Shown here piece after piece: positions 31,300 through 39,296 of a stretch of DNA of 64,000 nt. Every line of letters starts with the position of its first letter. The first letter of the stretch is position 1. Source of the DNA: Streptomyces vietnamensis (GTDB lineage Bacteria; Actinomycetota; Actinomycetes; Streptomycetales; Streptomycetaceae); NCBI RefSeq assembly GCF_000830005.1, contig NZ_CP010407.1, positions 8,568,001 to 8,632,000 of the forward strand, given 5' to 3'. The notes under the pieces were generated by a model. That model had not been told where the DNA came from. It made no database searches and saw nothing but the letters and a program-made list of their open reading frames with translations. A program made the position numbers and the translations under genes.

Positions 31300-31620
31300 T
31301 CAGTCGTTCACGGCCGTCAGCAGCACCACCGCGTCGTCCAGGGCCGTCAGCCCGTGCCGCTCCTTGGGGAGCATCCGCAGCGTGCCCGCCGGCAGCTCCT
31401 CCGCCCACCCGGCCGCCGTCAGGTTCACCCGGCCCCGCAGCACCTGGAGGCTCGCGGCCGGCGGCGCGTTGTGCTCGTCCAGGGAGGTGCCCGAGGTCAG
31501 GGCGATGACGGTCTGCCGCAGCACCCCGTCGTGCATCACCAGATGGGCGCTGCGCCCGTGCGGTGCCGTACGGGCCGCGGCCAGGTGTTCGTCGGCGAGG
31601 GCGGTGAGGTCCAGCATCAT
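31300..31620 (-). CDS. Cupin-like small protein
   Basis: 106 residues, single cupin barrel: VIALTSGTSLDEHNAPPAAS with the metal-type His/Glu pattern, LQVLRGRVNLTAAGWAEELP, GTLRMLPKERHGLTAL. Such proteins often bind small metabolites or act on them; no partner can be assigned. Its start overlaps the stop of the MFS gene (ATGA), so the two are translationally coupled. Confidence 0.85.
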   Translation of the reverse strand: MMLDLTALADEHLAAARTAPHGRSAHLVMHDGVLRQTVIALTSGTSLDEHNAPPAASLQVLRGRVNLTAAGWAEELPAGTLRMLPKERHGLTALDDAVVLLTAVND

Positions 31621-32879
31621 GACTCTCCCTGCGGGATGCGCGGGCGGTTACCCCCAGCCTCGCGTGTGACGTCCCGGACGCAACTCGGGACCGCCGGTGG
31701 TGCCGCCGCCACGACCACGAGCCCGGCGACGGCGACGCACGCCCCGGCGGCGAGCAGCGCGGCCGTCCAGCCGTGCGCCGCGTACAGCCAGGACCCGGCG
31801 AGGGAGCCGAGCGCCCCGCCGCCGAACGTGGTCAGCATGAAGACCGTGTTGACCCGGGCCGCCACCGCCCGGCCGATCCCGAAGATCCGCGCCTGGCTGG
31901 CCACCTGGCAGGAGCTGACGCCGACCACAAGGAGGTTCGCCCCGGCCACCAGGGCCGCGGGGGAGTACGGGGCGAGCCCCGCCGCCGCGAGGCCGAGCCC
32001 CGCGCACACCAGGCCCCCGGCGTTCACCGCGGACGCCCCGTACCGGTCGGCGAGCGGCCCGGCCGCCGCCGAGAGCAGCGCCGCCGGCAGGGTCAGCACC
32101 CCGAAGAGGCCCGCGGCCCCCGGCCCGTACCCGAGCGGCGGGGCCGCCAGGTGGAAGGCGAGCACGGACCAGAAGACGCTGAACGCGGCGAAGACGCACG
32201 CCCCGAGCAGTGCCGAGATCCGCAGCTCCCGGTGGACCGCGAGGAGCCGGGGAAGCCCGGCCAGGAGACGGACGTACGAGAGGTCTCCCCGCGACCCGAG
32301 GCGCTCGGGCAGTCGGCGGGGCAGGACGAGGAGCAGCGCCGCCGTCGCCACGGCCGCCACCGCGTAGGCGACCCGCCAGTTGCCGCTCGCGTCGGCCACC
32401 GCGCCCGAGACCGTACGGGACAGGGTCGAGCCGAGAGTCAGGCCGAGGCCCACCAGGCCCACGACCCGGCCCTGCCGTCCGGGGCCCGCGAGCACGGCCG
32501 CCACCGGGGTGAGGATCTGCGGCAGCACCGTCGTGGTGGAGAGCGCGAGCGTCGCGAGGGCGAGGGTGACGATGTCGGGCGCCGCCGCGGCGACGAGCAG
32601 GGCGGCGCTGGTCAGGGCGAGCAGCACCGAGGTGAGGCGGCGCAGCCGCGCGGAGTCGGCGAGCGGCACGAGCAGCAGGATGCCGAGCGCGTACCCGACC
32701 TGGGCGGCCGAGGCGATGAGCCCCGCCGTCCGCTCCGACACGTCCAGACCGTGCGCCACTGCGGCGAGCAGCGGCTGCGGGAAGTAGATGTTGGCGACGG
32801 TGACCGCCCCCGCCACGGCGAGGAGCAGGACGTTCACGGGCCGGGCGGAGGTGGCGGGGGTGAGGGGACGTGGGACCAC
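31617..32879 (-). CDS. MFS transporter
   Basis: 420 residues with about 12 membrane helices. The N-terminal half has IYFPQPLLAAVAHGLDVS and the conserved loop 2-3 region LVPLADSARLRRL; loop 8-9 carries PLADRYGAS. It resembles drug/metabolite exporters of the AraJ/YnfM type. Divergent from the LysR regulator, which is its likely controller; substrate unknown. Confidence 0.9.
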   Translation of the reverse strand: MVPRPLTPATSARPVNVLLLAVAGAVTVANIYFPQPLLAAVAHGLDVSERTAGLIASAAQVGYALGILLLVPLADSARLRRLTSVLLALTSAALLVAAAAPDIVTLALATLALSTTTVLPQILTPVAAVLAGPGRQGRVVGLVGLGLTLGSTLSRTVSGAVADASGNWRVAYAVAAVATAALLLVLPRRLPERLGSRGDLSYVRLLAGLPRLLAVHRELRISALLGACVFAAFSVFWSVLAFHLAAPPLGYGPGAAGLFGVLTLPAALLSAAAGPLADRYGASAVNAGGLVCAGLGLAAAGLAPYSPAALVAGANLLVVGVSSCQVASQARIFGIGRAVAARVNTVFMLTTFGGGALGSLAGSWLYAAHGWTAALLAAGACVAVAGLVVVAAAPPAVPSCVRDVTREAGGNRPRIPQGES

Positions 32880-33009
32880 GGAGGCCCTTCCGTACGGAGG
32901 AGGGGGACCCCTCCAGACTCCCGGCCGCCACCCCGGCCGATCAAGCTGTCATCATGAAACCGGCGTTGAGTCACACTCAACGATCAGTGGACGTCGAAGG
33001 GCGGGGCCG

Positions 33010-33957
33010 GTGCTCGAACGGTACGAACTGGAAGCGTTCCTGACGCTCGCCGAGGAACTGCACTTCGGGCGCACCGCCGAGCGCCTCGGCGTCTCCACCG
33101 GCCGGATCAGCCAGACCGTCAAGAAGCTGGAGCGCCGCGTCGGCACCCCGCTCTTCGCCCGCACCAGCCGCAGCGTCCGGCTCACCCCCGTCGGTCACGC
33201 CCTGTACGAGGACCTCCTGCCCGCGTACCGGCAGATGCGGGCCGCCCTCGCACGCGCCACCGCCGCCGGGCGCGGCGTCCACGGCAGGCTGCGCGTCGGC
33301 TTCGCCAGCCCCTGGGGCGGCGAGAAGGTCACGGCCGCCGCCGAAGCCCTGACCGCGCTCCACCCGGGGTGCGAGATCACCGTCCGCGAGGTTCCCCTCG
33401 ACGGCGGATTCCGCCCCCTCCGGGACGGCACGCTCGACGTCCAGTACGCCGCCTTCCCCGTCCGCGAGCCGGACCTCACCACCGGTCCCGTCCTCGTCAC
33501 CGAGGAGCGGGTCCTGCTCCTGCCCGTCGGCCACCCCCTGGCCGGCCGTGCCTCCCTCGGCCCGGAGGACCTCGCGGGCCTCGATCTGATCGCCCCCGGC
33601 GGCGACGTCCCCCGCTACTGGACCGACCACCACTACCCCCGCAGCACCCCGTCCGGCGCCCCCGTCGGCCGCGGACCGGCCGCCAACACCTGGCAGGAGG
33701 TCCTCTCCCATGTGACCGCAGGCCGGGGCGCCTCCCCGGGGGCGGCCCGCGGTGCCCGGTACCACCCCCGGCCCGGCATCGCCTACGTCCCCCTGCACGG
33801 CACCCCGCCCCTCGAGTACGGCCTCGTGTGGCCCACCGCCGCCGACTCCGCCCTGCTCAGGGCCTTCGTGGCGGCGGTCGAAGGGCGCCCTGCGGAACGA
33901 CCAGATCACCCGTCAGATGGTCGTACGCCACCTGCGCGTGAAGACGGACACCGGTGA
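33010..33957 (+). CDS. LysR family transcriptional regulator
   Basis: 315 residues from the GTG at 33010, which follows GAAGGGCGG. N-terminal HTH (YELEAFLTLAEELHFGRTAE, RLGVSTGRISQTVKKLERRV, TPLFARTSRSVRLTPVG) and an effector domain (LRVGFASPWGGEKV, DGTLDVQYAAFPV). Divergent from the MFS-cupin operon. The C-terminal 30 residues (after FVAAVEG) run 101 bp into the convergent amidohydrolase gene and look like an extension rather than conserved protein. Confidence 0.92.
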   Translation: MLERYELEAFLTLAEELHFGRTAERLGVSTGRISQTVKKLERRVGTPLFARTSRSVRLTPVGHALYEDLLPAYRQMRAALARATAAGRGVHGRLRVGFASPWGGEKVTAAAEALTALHPGCEITVREVPLDGGFRPLRDGTLDVQYAAFPVREPDLTTGPVLVTEERVLLLPVGHPLAGRASLGPEDLAGLDLIAPGGDVPRYWTDHHYPRSTPSGAPVGRGPAANTWQEVLSHVTAGRGASPGAARGARYHPRPGIAYVPLHGTPPLEYGLVWPTAADSALLRAFVAAVEGRPAERPDHPSDGRTPPAREDGHR

Positions 33958-35179
33958 CGAGGGTGTCGTCGTCCGCGTAGAAGCGCGGGTTGTGGTTGGT
34001 GACAAGCCCGCGTCCGCCCTCCACCGGCACAGGCCGTCCCGAGGCGTTCAGCGTGGCGTCCTGGACGCCGAGCATCACGTACAGGCCGCCGAACCGGCCG
34101 ATGAACTCGGAGACGTCGTCGTACCCGAGCGTCGCACCCGTCTCCACCACACGGTCCCCTCCGACCACCCGGCGGAAGGTCGGCAGCCCGGCCTCCACCC
34201 ACGGCCCGCTGTTGTGCACGGGCGGCACGGACTGCAGGTACTCCACGGTGGCCGTCGCCCCGTACGCCGCCGCCGAGTGCTCGGCCAGCGTCGTCAGACG
34301 CCGCTGGACCTCGGCCATGTCGGACTCCACGGCGCAGCGGACCGTGCCCCACAGGGTCACCGTCTCGCCGATGATGTTGAAGCGGCCCACGTCCTCGACG
34401 TGACCGATCGTCACCGTGACGGGGTCGAAGGCCGAGACCTGCCGGTACAGCTGGCCGATGCCGGTGAGGACCGCGCCGACCGCCGGCATCGGGTCGACGC
34501 CCTCCCACGGCGTGGAGCCGTGCACCTGCTTTCCGGTGACGACGATACGGACCAGGGTGGACGCGCCGTACTGGTTGCCGACCCTGTACCCCACGTACCC
34601 TTTCGGATACGGCGTCACGTGCATGCCGAAGACCATCGTCGGCACCGGGTCGGCGAAGGCACCCGCCTCGACCATCGCCCGCGCCCCGCCCTCCTCCGTC
34701 ACCGGCGGGCCCTCCTCGGCCGGCTGGAACACGAAGAGCACCGTCCCGGGAAGCCGGTCACGGACCCCCGCGAGCACCGTCGCCGCACCCATCAGCATCG
34801 CCGTGTGGCAGTCGTGCCCGCAGGCGTGCGACACGGGGAACGGGCCGCCCGGGTAGTCGGCGTCCACCACCTCGGAGGCGAAGTCCGTCCCGCAGAGGTC
34901 CTTCACCGGCAGCGCGTCCATGTCCGCCCGCAGTGCCACGACCCGCCCGCCGCCCGGTGCCGCCCCGCGCAGGACGCCGACGACCCCGTGCCCCGCGATG
35001 CCCGTACGGACCTCGTCGACGCCCAGGGCGCGCAGGTGGTCCGCCACCAGGCGGGCCGTGTTCACCTCCCGGTTGGGCAGCTCCGGATGCCGGTGCAGAT
35101 GCCGCCGCCAGGCCACCACCTGTCCGGCCGCTGCGGCCGCCCGCTCGTCCAGTTCGTCGTGGATCGCCTCGCTGCCCAA
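33857..35179 (-). CDS. M20 family amidohydrolase
   Basis: 440 residues, M20D-type metallopeptidase/amidohydrolase. The metal site shows as RADMDALPV, SHACGHDCHTAML (Cys/His/Asp zinc ligands), VFQPAEEG and FGMHVTPYP, followed by the dimerisation domain starting TLVRIVVTGKQVHGSTPWEG and the distal histidine near TNHNPRFYADDD. It probably cleaves N-acyl amino acids or a peptide-like substrate in the cytoplasm. Confidence 0.93.
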   Translation of the reverse strand: MGSEAIHDELDERAAAAAGQVVAWRRHLHRHPELPNREVNTARLVADHLRALGVDEVRTGIAGHGVVGVLRGAAPGGGRVVALRADMDALPVKDLCGTDFASEVVDADYPGGPFPVSHACGHDCHTAMLMGAATVLAGVRDRLPGTVLFVFQPAEEGPPVTEEGGARAMVEAGAFADPVPTMVFGMHVTPYPKGYVGYRVGNQYGASTLVRIVVTGKQVHGSTPWEGVDPMPAVGAVLTGIGQLYRQVSAFDPVTVTIGHVEDVGRFNIIGETVTLWGTVRCAVESDMAEVQRRLTTLAEHSAAAYGATATVEYLQSVPPVHNSGPWVEAGLPTFRRVVGGDRVVETGATLGYDDVSEFIGRFGGLYVMLGVQDATLNASGRPVPVEGGRGLVTNHNPRFYADDDTLVTGVRLHAQVAYDHLTGDLVVPQGALRPPPRRP

Positions 35180-35283
35180 GGGGACTCCCTCTCGTACCGG
35201 CCGGCGCCGCGGCCCGGAAACCGTGCACCGTCAGCCTGCCACCCGGGACGCGCCACGACACCGCCCCGGGCAGCCGTCCAGGC

Positions 35284-35312
35284 CGACCGGGGCGCTGCTG
35301 CGGCCCCGGTCG
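35284..35312 (-). terminator. Hairpin downstream of aidB
   Basis: CGACCGGGGC / GCCCCGGTCG, a 10-bp stem with a 9-base loop, just after the aidB stop on the minus strand. Confidence 0.6.
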
Positions 35313-35316
35313 CCGG

Positions 35317-36975
35317 TCAGGCCGGTGTGCCCACCGCGTCCGGGCCGCTGCGCGCGATGATGGCCGCCGTGTCCACGCCGGCCGGCAGCGTGCCGAAGGC
35401 GAGGCCCCGGTCCCCGTCGAGGCGCGAGGCGCAGAACGCGTCCGCGATCGCCGGGTGTCCGTGCCGGACGAGCAGCGAACCCTGGAGGACCAGGGCGAGA
35501 CGCTCGACGAGCCGCCGTGCCCCGTACGCCACCGCGTCCGGGGCGCCGAGCCCCGCGAGGTCCTTGCGGAGGCCCGCGACCGCCGCGTCGAGCCGCCGGT
35601 CGGCCCCCGCGCCCCGGTCGACCTCCGCGAAGTACGCCTCCACCGCCTCCGGCTGACGGGACATCGCCCGCAGCACGTCGAGCGCGGCGACGTTCCCGGA
35701 GCCCTCCCAGATGGACGGCAGCGGCGACTCCCGGTAGAGCCTCGGCAGGCCCGAGTCCTCGACGTAGCCGTTGCCGCCGAGGCACTCCAGGGCCTCGGCG
35801 GCGTGCGCGGGGGCGCGCTTGCAGACCCAGTACTTGGTGACCGCGAGCCCGAGCCGCCGCAGCTGCTCCTCCTCGGCGTCACCGCGGGCCGCCCGGTCCA
35901 CCGCCCCCGCGAGCCGCAGCGACGCGACCGTCGCGGCCTCCGCCTCCACGGCCAGGTCGGCGAGGACGTTCCGCATCAGCGGCTGGTCCACGAGCCGCGC
36001 CCCGAACGCCTCCCGGTGCGTGGCGTGGTGCACGGCCTGCACGAGCCCGAGCCGCATCCCGGAGGCCGAGCTGATGGCGCAGTCGAGCCGCGTCATGTTG
36101 ACCATCCGGATGATGGTGGCCACCCCGCGCCCCTCCTCGCCGACGAGCCGGCCGAGGGCGCCCTCGTACTCGATCTCGGAGGAGGCGTTGGACCGGTTGC
36201 CCAGCTTGTCCTTGAGGCGCTGGAGCCGGATCGCGTTGCGGCTGCCGTCGGGCAGCACCCGGGGCACCAGGAAGCAGGACAGGCCGCCGGGCGCCTGCGC
36301 CAGGGTGAGGAAGACGTCCGACATCGGCGCCGAGGTGAACCACTTGTGGCCGGTCAGCGCGTACATCCCGGGCTCGCCCGTGGGCACCGCCCGGGTGGTG
36401 TTCGCCCGGACGTCCGAGCCGCCCTGCTTCTCGGTCATCGACATGCCGGCGATGATCCCGCGCTTCTCCGTCGGCACCCGAAGGCCGAAGTCGTACGTCG
36501 AGGAGGTGAGCAGCGGCTCGTACACCTCGGCGAGCTCCGGCTGGACGCGCAGCGCGGGCACGGCCGCGTACGTCATGGAGACCGGGCACAGGTGCCCCGC
36601 GTCGGCCTGCCCCCACACGAACACCTTCGCCGCCCGTGCGACATGCGCGCCCGGCCGCTCGTCGCGCCAGGGAGCGCCGTGCAGCCCGTGCCGCACGGCC
36701 ACGTCCATCAGCTCGTGCCAGTACGGGTGGAACTCGACCTCGTCGATCCGGTGGCCGTACCGGTCGTGGGTGTGCAGGACGGGGGAGTGGCGCTCGGCGA
36801 GCCGCCCCCACTCCTGGGCCTCCTCGCCCCCCGCCTTCGCCCCGAGCTCGCGGACCTCGGCCTCGGCCCAGCCCGCGCCCTCCCGGCGCAGTGCCTCCAG
36901 GAGCGCGGGGTCGGCGGAGACGTCGTAACCGGTCAGCGGCGGTACCTGATTGGTGACCTCATGCGTGGGCGGCAT
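35317..36975 (-). CDS. aidB: Acyl-CoA dehydrogenase family protein, AidB type
   Basis: 552 residues. N-terminal extension typical of AidB (THEVTNQVPPLTGYDVSADP), an ACAD core (GIIAGMSMTEKQGGSDVRAN, YALTGHKWFTSAPMSDVFL) and a C-terminal domain with CLGGNGYVEDSGLPRLYRE and PSIWEGSGNVAALDVLRA. E. coli AidB binds DNA and protects it from alkylation and has isovaleryl-CoA dehydrogenase-like flavin chemistry. It is preceded by and overlaps a TetR gene with a palindromic operator. Confidence 0.92.
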   Translation of the reverse strand: MPPTHEVTNQVPPLTGYDVSADPALLEALRREGAGWAEAEVRELGAKAGGEEAQEWGRLAERHSPVLHTHDRYGHRIDEVEFHPYWHELMDVAVRHGLHGAPWRDERPGAHVARAAKVFVWGQADAGHLCPVSMTYAAVPALRVQPELAEVYEPLLTSSTYDFGLRVPTEKRGIIAGMSMTEKQGGSDVRANTTRAVPTGEPGMYALTGHKWFTSAPMSDVFLTLAQAPGGLSCFLVPRVLPDGSRNAIRLQRLKDKLGNRSNASSEIEYEGALGRLVGEEGRGVATIIRMVNMTRLDCAISSASGMRLGLVQAVHHATHREAFGARLVDQPLMRNVLADLAVEAEAATVASLRLAGAVDRAARGDAEEEQLRRLGLAVTKYWVCKRAPAHAAEALECLGGNGYVEDSGLPRLYRESPLPSIWEGSGNVAALDVLRAMSRQPEAVEAYFAEVDRGAGADRRLDAAVAGLRKDLAGLGAPDAVAYGARRLVERLALVLQGSLLVRHGHPAIADAFCASRLDGDRGLAFGTLPAGVDTAAIIARSGPDAVGTPA

Positions 36976-37576
36976 CCGGAACTCCCAGTGCTCGGAGGGT
37001 GAAAGTGACGAGTGCGGGTACGGTCTCGGGCCCGACGGCCCCCTCCGCCAGCGGTCCGACGAGCGCCTCGGCGCCCGCCCCGACCAGCGCCGAGGCCGTC
37101 AGGACCGGGTCCTGGGGCGGCAGCTCGCCCGCGCGCACGCCCTCCTGGACGCGCGCGGCGAACACGTCCCGGAACGTGCGCCGGAAGACGAGCCGCTCCG
37201 CGTCCACGGCAGGGTCGACCGGTTCGGCGAGCAGTGCGTAGGCGAGGCGCGGCGACTTCAGGGCGCGCTGGGCGAAGGTCTCGATGACGGCGACCACCCG
37301 CTCGGCCGCCGAACCGTGCCCAGGGTGCTCGGCCGCCTCGGAGACGGCCGCGACCTCCCGGCTCACCACGGTCCTGAACAGCTCGACGGCGAGCTCGGCC
37401 TTGCTCGGGAAGTGGCGGTACACGCTGCCCGTGGCGATTCCGGCGCGCGCGGCGACGGCGGCCATCGTGCAGCCCGCGTACCCCTGCTCGGCGAGCAGCC
37501 CGAGGGCCGCGTCGACGACCGAGGCGCGCTGGGCGTCGAGCCGGGCCTGGACGGCGGGGGTGCGTCGGTAGGGCAT
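36959..37576 (-). CDS. TetR family transcriptional regulator
   Basis: 205 residues from the ATG at 37576; a 23-bp palindrome lies directly before it, which is why a start eight codons upstream (37600, inside the palindrome) is less likely. HTH: ALGLLAEQGYAGCTMAAVAA followed by RAGIATGSVYRHFPSKAELA. The C-terminal helical domain binds an unknown ligand. Its end overlaps the aidB start by 17 bases, forming a two-gene operon that it probably represses itself. Confidence 0.92.
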   Translation of the reverse strand: MPYRRTPAVQARLDAQRASVVDAALGLLAEQGYAGCTMAAVAARAGIATGSVYRHFPSKAELAVELFRTVVSREVAAVSEAAEHPGHGSAAERVVAVIETFAQRALKSPRLAYALLAEPVDPAVDAERLVFRRTFRDVFAARVQEGVRAGELPPQDPVLTASALVGAGAEALVGPLAEGAVGPETVPALVTFTLRALGVPDAAHA

Positions 37577-37584
37577 GGAAGGAG

Positions 37585-37607
37585 TGAAGCAGTGATTCAT
37601 TGCTTCA
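37585..37607. promoter_or_regulatory. 23-bp palindromic operator of the TetR-aidB operon
   Basis: TGAAGCA (37585-37591) pairs with TGCTTCA (37601-37607), with inner arms TGA/TCA around a central T. All paired positions match except one. It lies nine bases before the TetR start codon, the usual place for autorepression. Confidence 0.8.
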
Positions 37608-37776
37608 TCAAGAGACCCGACGAAGGCGCCTGTTCCTTCGGGAGGAGCGGGCGCCTTCGCCCGCCCCGGAAGGGGTGGGCGCCCGAGGCGGTCGGCCGGT
37701 TCGGAGGTGGCGGCCGTGGGGCACGTGGTTCCAGCCGGTACGGAACGGCGCACGCCCCCGTTCGGCTCAGGGACGG

Positions 37777-37810
37777 CGAACGCCCCTTCCGGGACGGGAA
37801 GGGGCGTTCG
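37777..37810. terminator. Strong hairpin terminator downstream of the GDT1-type gene
   Basis: 14-bp perfect stem CGAACGCCCCTTCC / GGAAGGGGCGTTCG with a 6-base loop. It ends 16 bp after the manganese exporter stop (minus strand). The rest of the 37577-37825 gap shows no gene. Confidence 0.7.
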
Positions 37811-37825
37811 CGGAAGGCGGTCCGC

Positions 37826-38410
37826 TCAGCCGGTGAAGACCTCGGTCAGGGACCAGATCGCGAGCCCCGCCATGCAGACGCCGCCGATGCGCTGCACGAC
37901 CTTGAGGGGGACGCGCTTGGCGATGAACCGGCCCGCGATCAGGGCGAGGGCGGAGACCGTCGTCAGGGCGGCGAAGGAACCGATCGCCGTCGACCAGGTG
38001 CCGTTGGTGGCGGCCAGGTTGGCGGTGGTGATCTGGGTCAGGTCGCCCCACTCGCTGATGAAGACGGCCATGAACGCGGTCGAGAAGACGGGCCAGAAGC
38101 CGCTGACCGTCCGGCCGCCCTCGTCGGCCTCGTCGTCGTCGCCCCCGCCGCGCAGCAGCATGAACGCGCCGAAGCCGAACATCAGGGCCGAGACCAGTTT
38201 GACGGACCAGCCCGGCAGCAGCCCGAGCAGGCTGCCGGCGCCCACCGCGATGGCGACGTGGGCCAGGAAGGCGGTGGAGGTGCCGATCCACACGTACAGC
38301 GGACGCATGCGCGTGCCCATGGCGAGGGACGCGAACATCGTCTTGTCGGGAAGCTCGGCGAGGAAGATCAGCCCGAAGGCGGTGAGGATCGCCAAGGGGT
38401 CGAGGTGCAT
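37826..38410 (-). CDS. TMEM165/GDT1 family Mn2+/Ca2+ exporter
   Basis: 194 residues with two repeated units, each with the UPF0016 motif: AELPDKTMFASLAM in the first and SEWGDLTQITTANL in the second. About six membrane helices and a short acidic cytoplasmic loop (GGGDDDEADEGG). GDT1 proteins export Mn2+ (or Ca2+); bacterial homologues such as MneA protect against manganese excess. The probable yybP-ykoY riboswitch in its leader supports Mn2+. Start ATG at 38410. Confidence 0.93.
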   Translation of the reverse strand: MHLDPLAILTAFGLIFLAELPDKTMFASLAMGTRMRPLYVWIGTSTAFLAHVAIAVGAGSLLGLLPGWSVKLVSALMFGFGAFMLLRGGGDDDEADEGGRTVSGFWPVFSTAFMAVFISEWGDLTQITTANLAATNGTWSTAIGSFAALTTVSALALIAGRFIAKRVPLKVVQRIGGVCMAGLAIWSLTEVFTG

Positions 38411-38523
38411 ACCGGGGCTCTCTGCTCGGTCCGGGCCCCGCGGCTCCGCACGACACCTCGGTGGGCGACGGGAGGACCACTCGGCCCGGCATGACGGACC
38501 ACGCCCACGGGAACGCGGACATG

Positions 38524-38642
38524 GCTGTTGCCTGGCCGAAGGTCTCGCCCGTCCGCGTCGTGCGCGGACCCGGTCACCGGGAACCCGGGGGCTCCAGTGT
38601 GTCGACGACCGGTTCGCAGGGCTACTCCCCTTCGCTGTCGCC
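38524..38642 (-). ncRNA. Probable yybP-ykoY manganese riboswitch
   Basis: The leader of the GDT1-type gene carries, on the minus strand, AAGGGGAGTAGCCC at about 38634-38621 and GCGAGACCTTCGGCCAGGC at about 38550-38532. These are the two conserved halves of the yybP-ykoY motif (GGGGAGUAG and GAGACCUUC). This motif binds Mn2+ and turns on Mn2+ exporters and related membrane proteins. The 5-prime end near 38642 and the 3-prime end near 38524 are approximate. About 115 bases of leader, an expression platform, separate it from the start codon. Confidence 0.7.
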
Positions 38643-38671
38643 CAGTGTAACGGATCGGGGCGCGAGGGTGG

Positions 38672-38709
38672 GTAGACACCGTCTACTCGATCTTGGTAGA
38701 CAGTGTCTA
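38672..38709. promoter_or_regulatory. Tandem palindromic operators before the TetR-MFS operon
   Basis: GTAGACaccGTCTAC at 38672-38686 and TAGACAgTGTCTA at 38697-38709 (the last base is the A of the ATG). The GTAGACA cores are 24 bp apart. Two adjacent sites touching the start codon indicate strong autorepression and possibly a leaderless transcript. Confidence 0.75.
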
Positions 38710-39296
38710 TGCCACTGAACGAGAACGATCACGAGGACGGGCTGCGCGCCCGGCTCGTCCGGGTCGGCGTCGAGCTGGTGAACGCCGAAGGGGTCCAGGC
38801 CCTCTCCCTGCGCGAGATCGCCCGCCGCGCCGGCGTCTCCCACGGAGCCCCCCGGCGGTACTTCCCGGCCCACCTGGACCTGCTGTCCGCCATCGCCCGC
38901 CAGGGCTTCGCCGAACTGGCCGCGCGCGTGGCCGAGGAGGACCCCGAAGGCGCCCCGGCCCGCGAGCGGATCGAGGCCCTCGCCCGCGTCTACCTCGACT
39001 ACGCCGACACCCGGCGCGGCATGTACGAGCTGATGTTCCGGCACGACCTCCTGGAGAGCGGCCGGCTCGGGCTGCGCGAGACCAGCCTGCCGCTCTTCGC
39101 CCACCTCACCGGCCTCGTCGCCCGGGTCCGCCCGGAGGCCGACCCCGTCCTCCTCGCCGGCGCCCTCTGGGCCAACCTGCACGGCATCGCCCAGCTCTGG
39201 CACTGGGGCAGCCTCCCCCTCGCCACCGGCGGCGACGACCCCGGCCCCCTGCTGACGGCCGCGCTCGACGCCCACCTGGGGAGGCCCGCCCAGTGA
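38709..39296 (+). CDS. TetR family regulator with WHG-type C-terminal domain
   Basis: 195 residues from the ATG at 38709. HTH: LVNAEGVQALSLREIARRAG followed by VSHGAPRRYFPAHLDLLSA. The C-terminal domain ends in GALWANLHGIAQLWHWG, the WHG motif. Two palindromes overlap its start. It overlaps the MFS gene by GTGA, so the pair is one regulated exporter unit. Confidence 0.93.
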   Translation: MPLNENDHEDGLRARLVRVGVELVNAEGVQALSLREIARRAGVSHGAPRRYFPAHLDLLSAIARQGFAELAARVAEEDPEGAPARERIEALARVYLDYADTRRGMYELMFRHDLLESGRLGLRETSLPLFAHLTGLVARVRPEADPVLLAGALWANLHGIAQLWHWGSLPLATGGDDPGPLLTAALDAHLGRPAQ

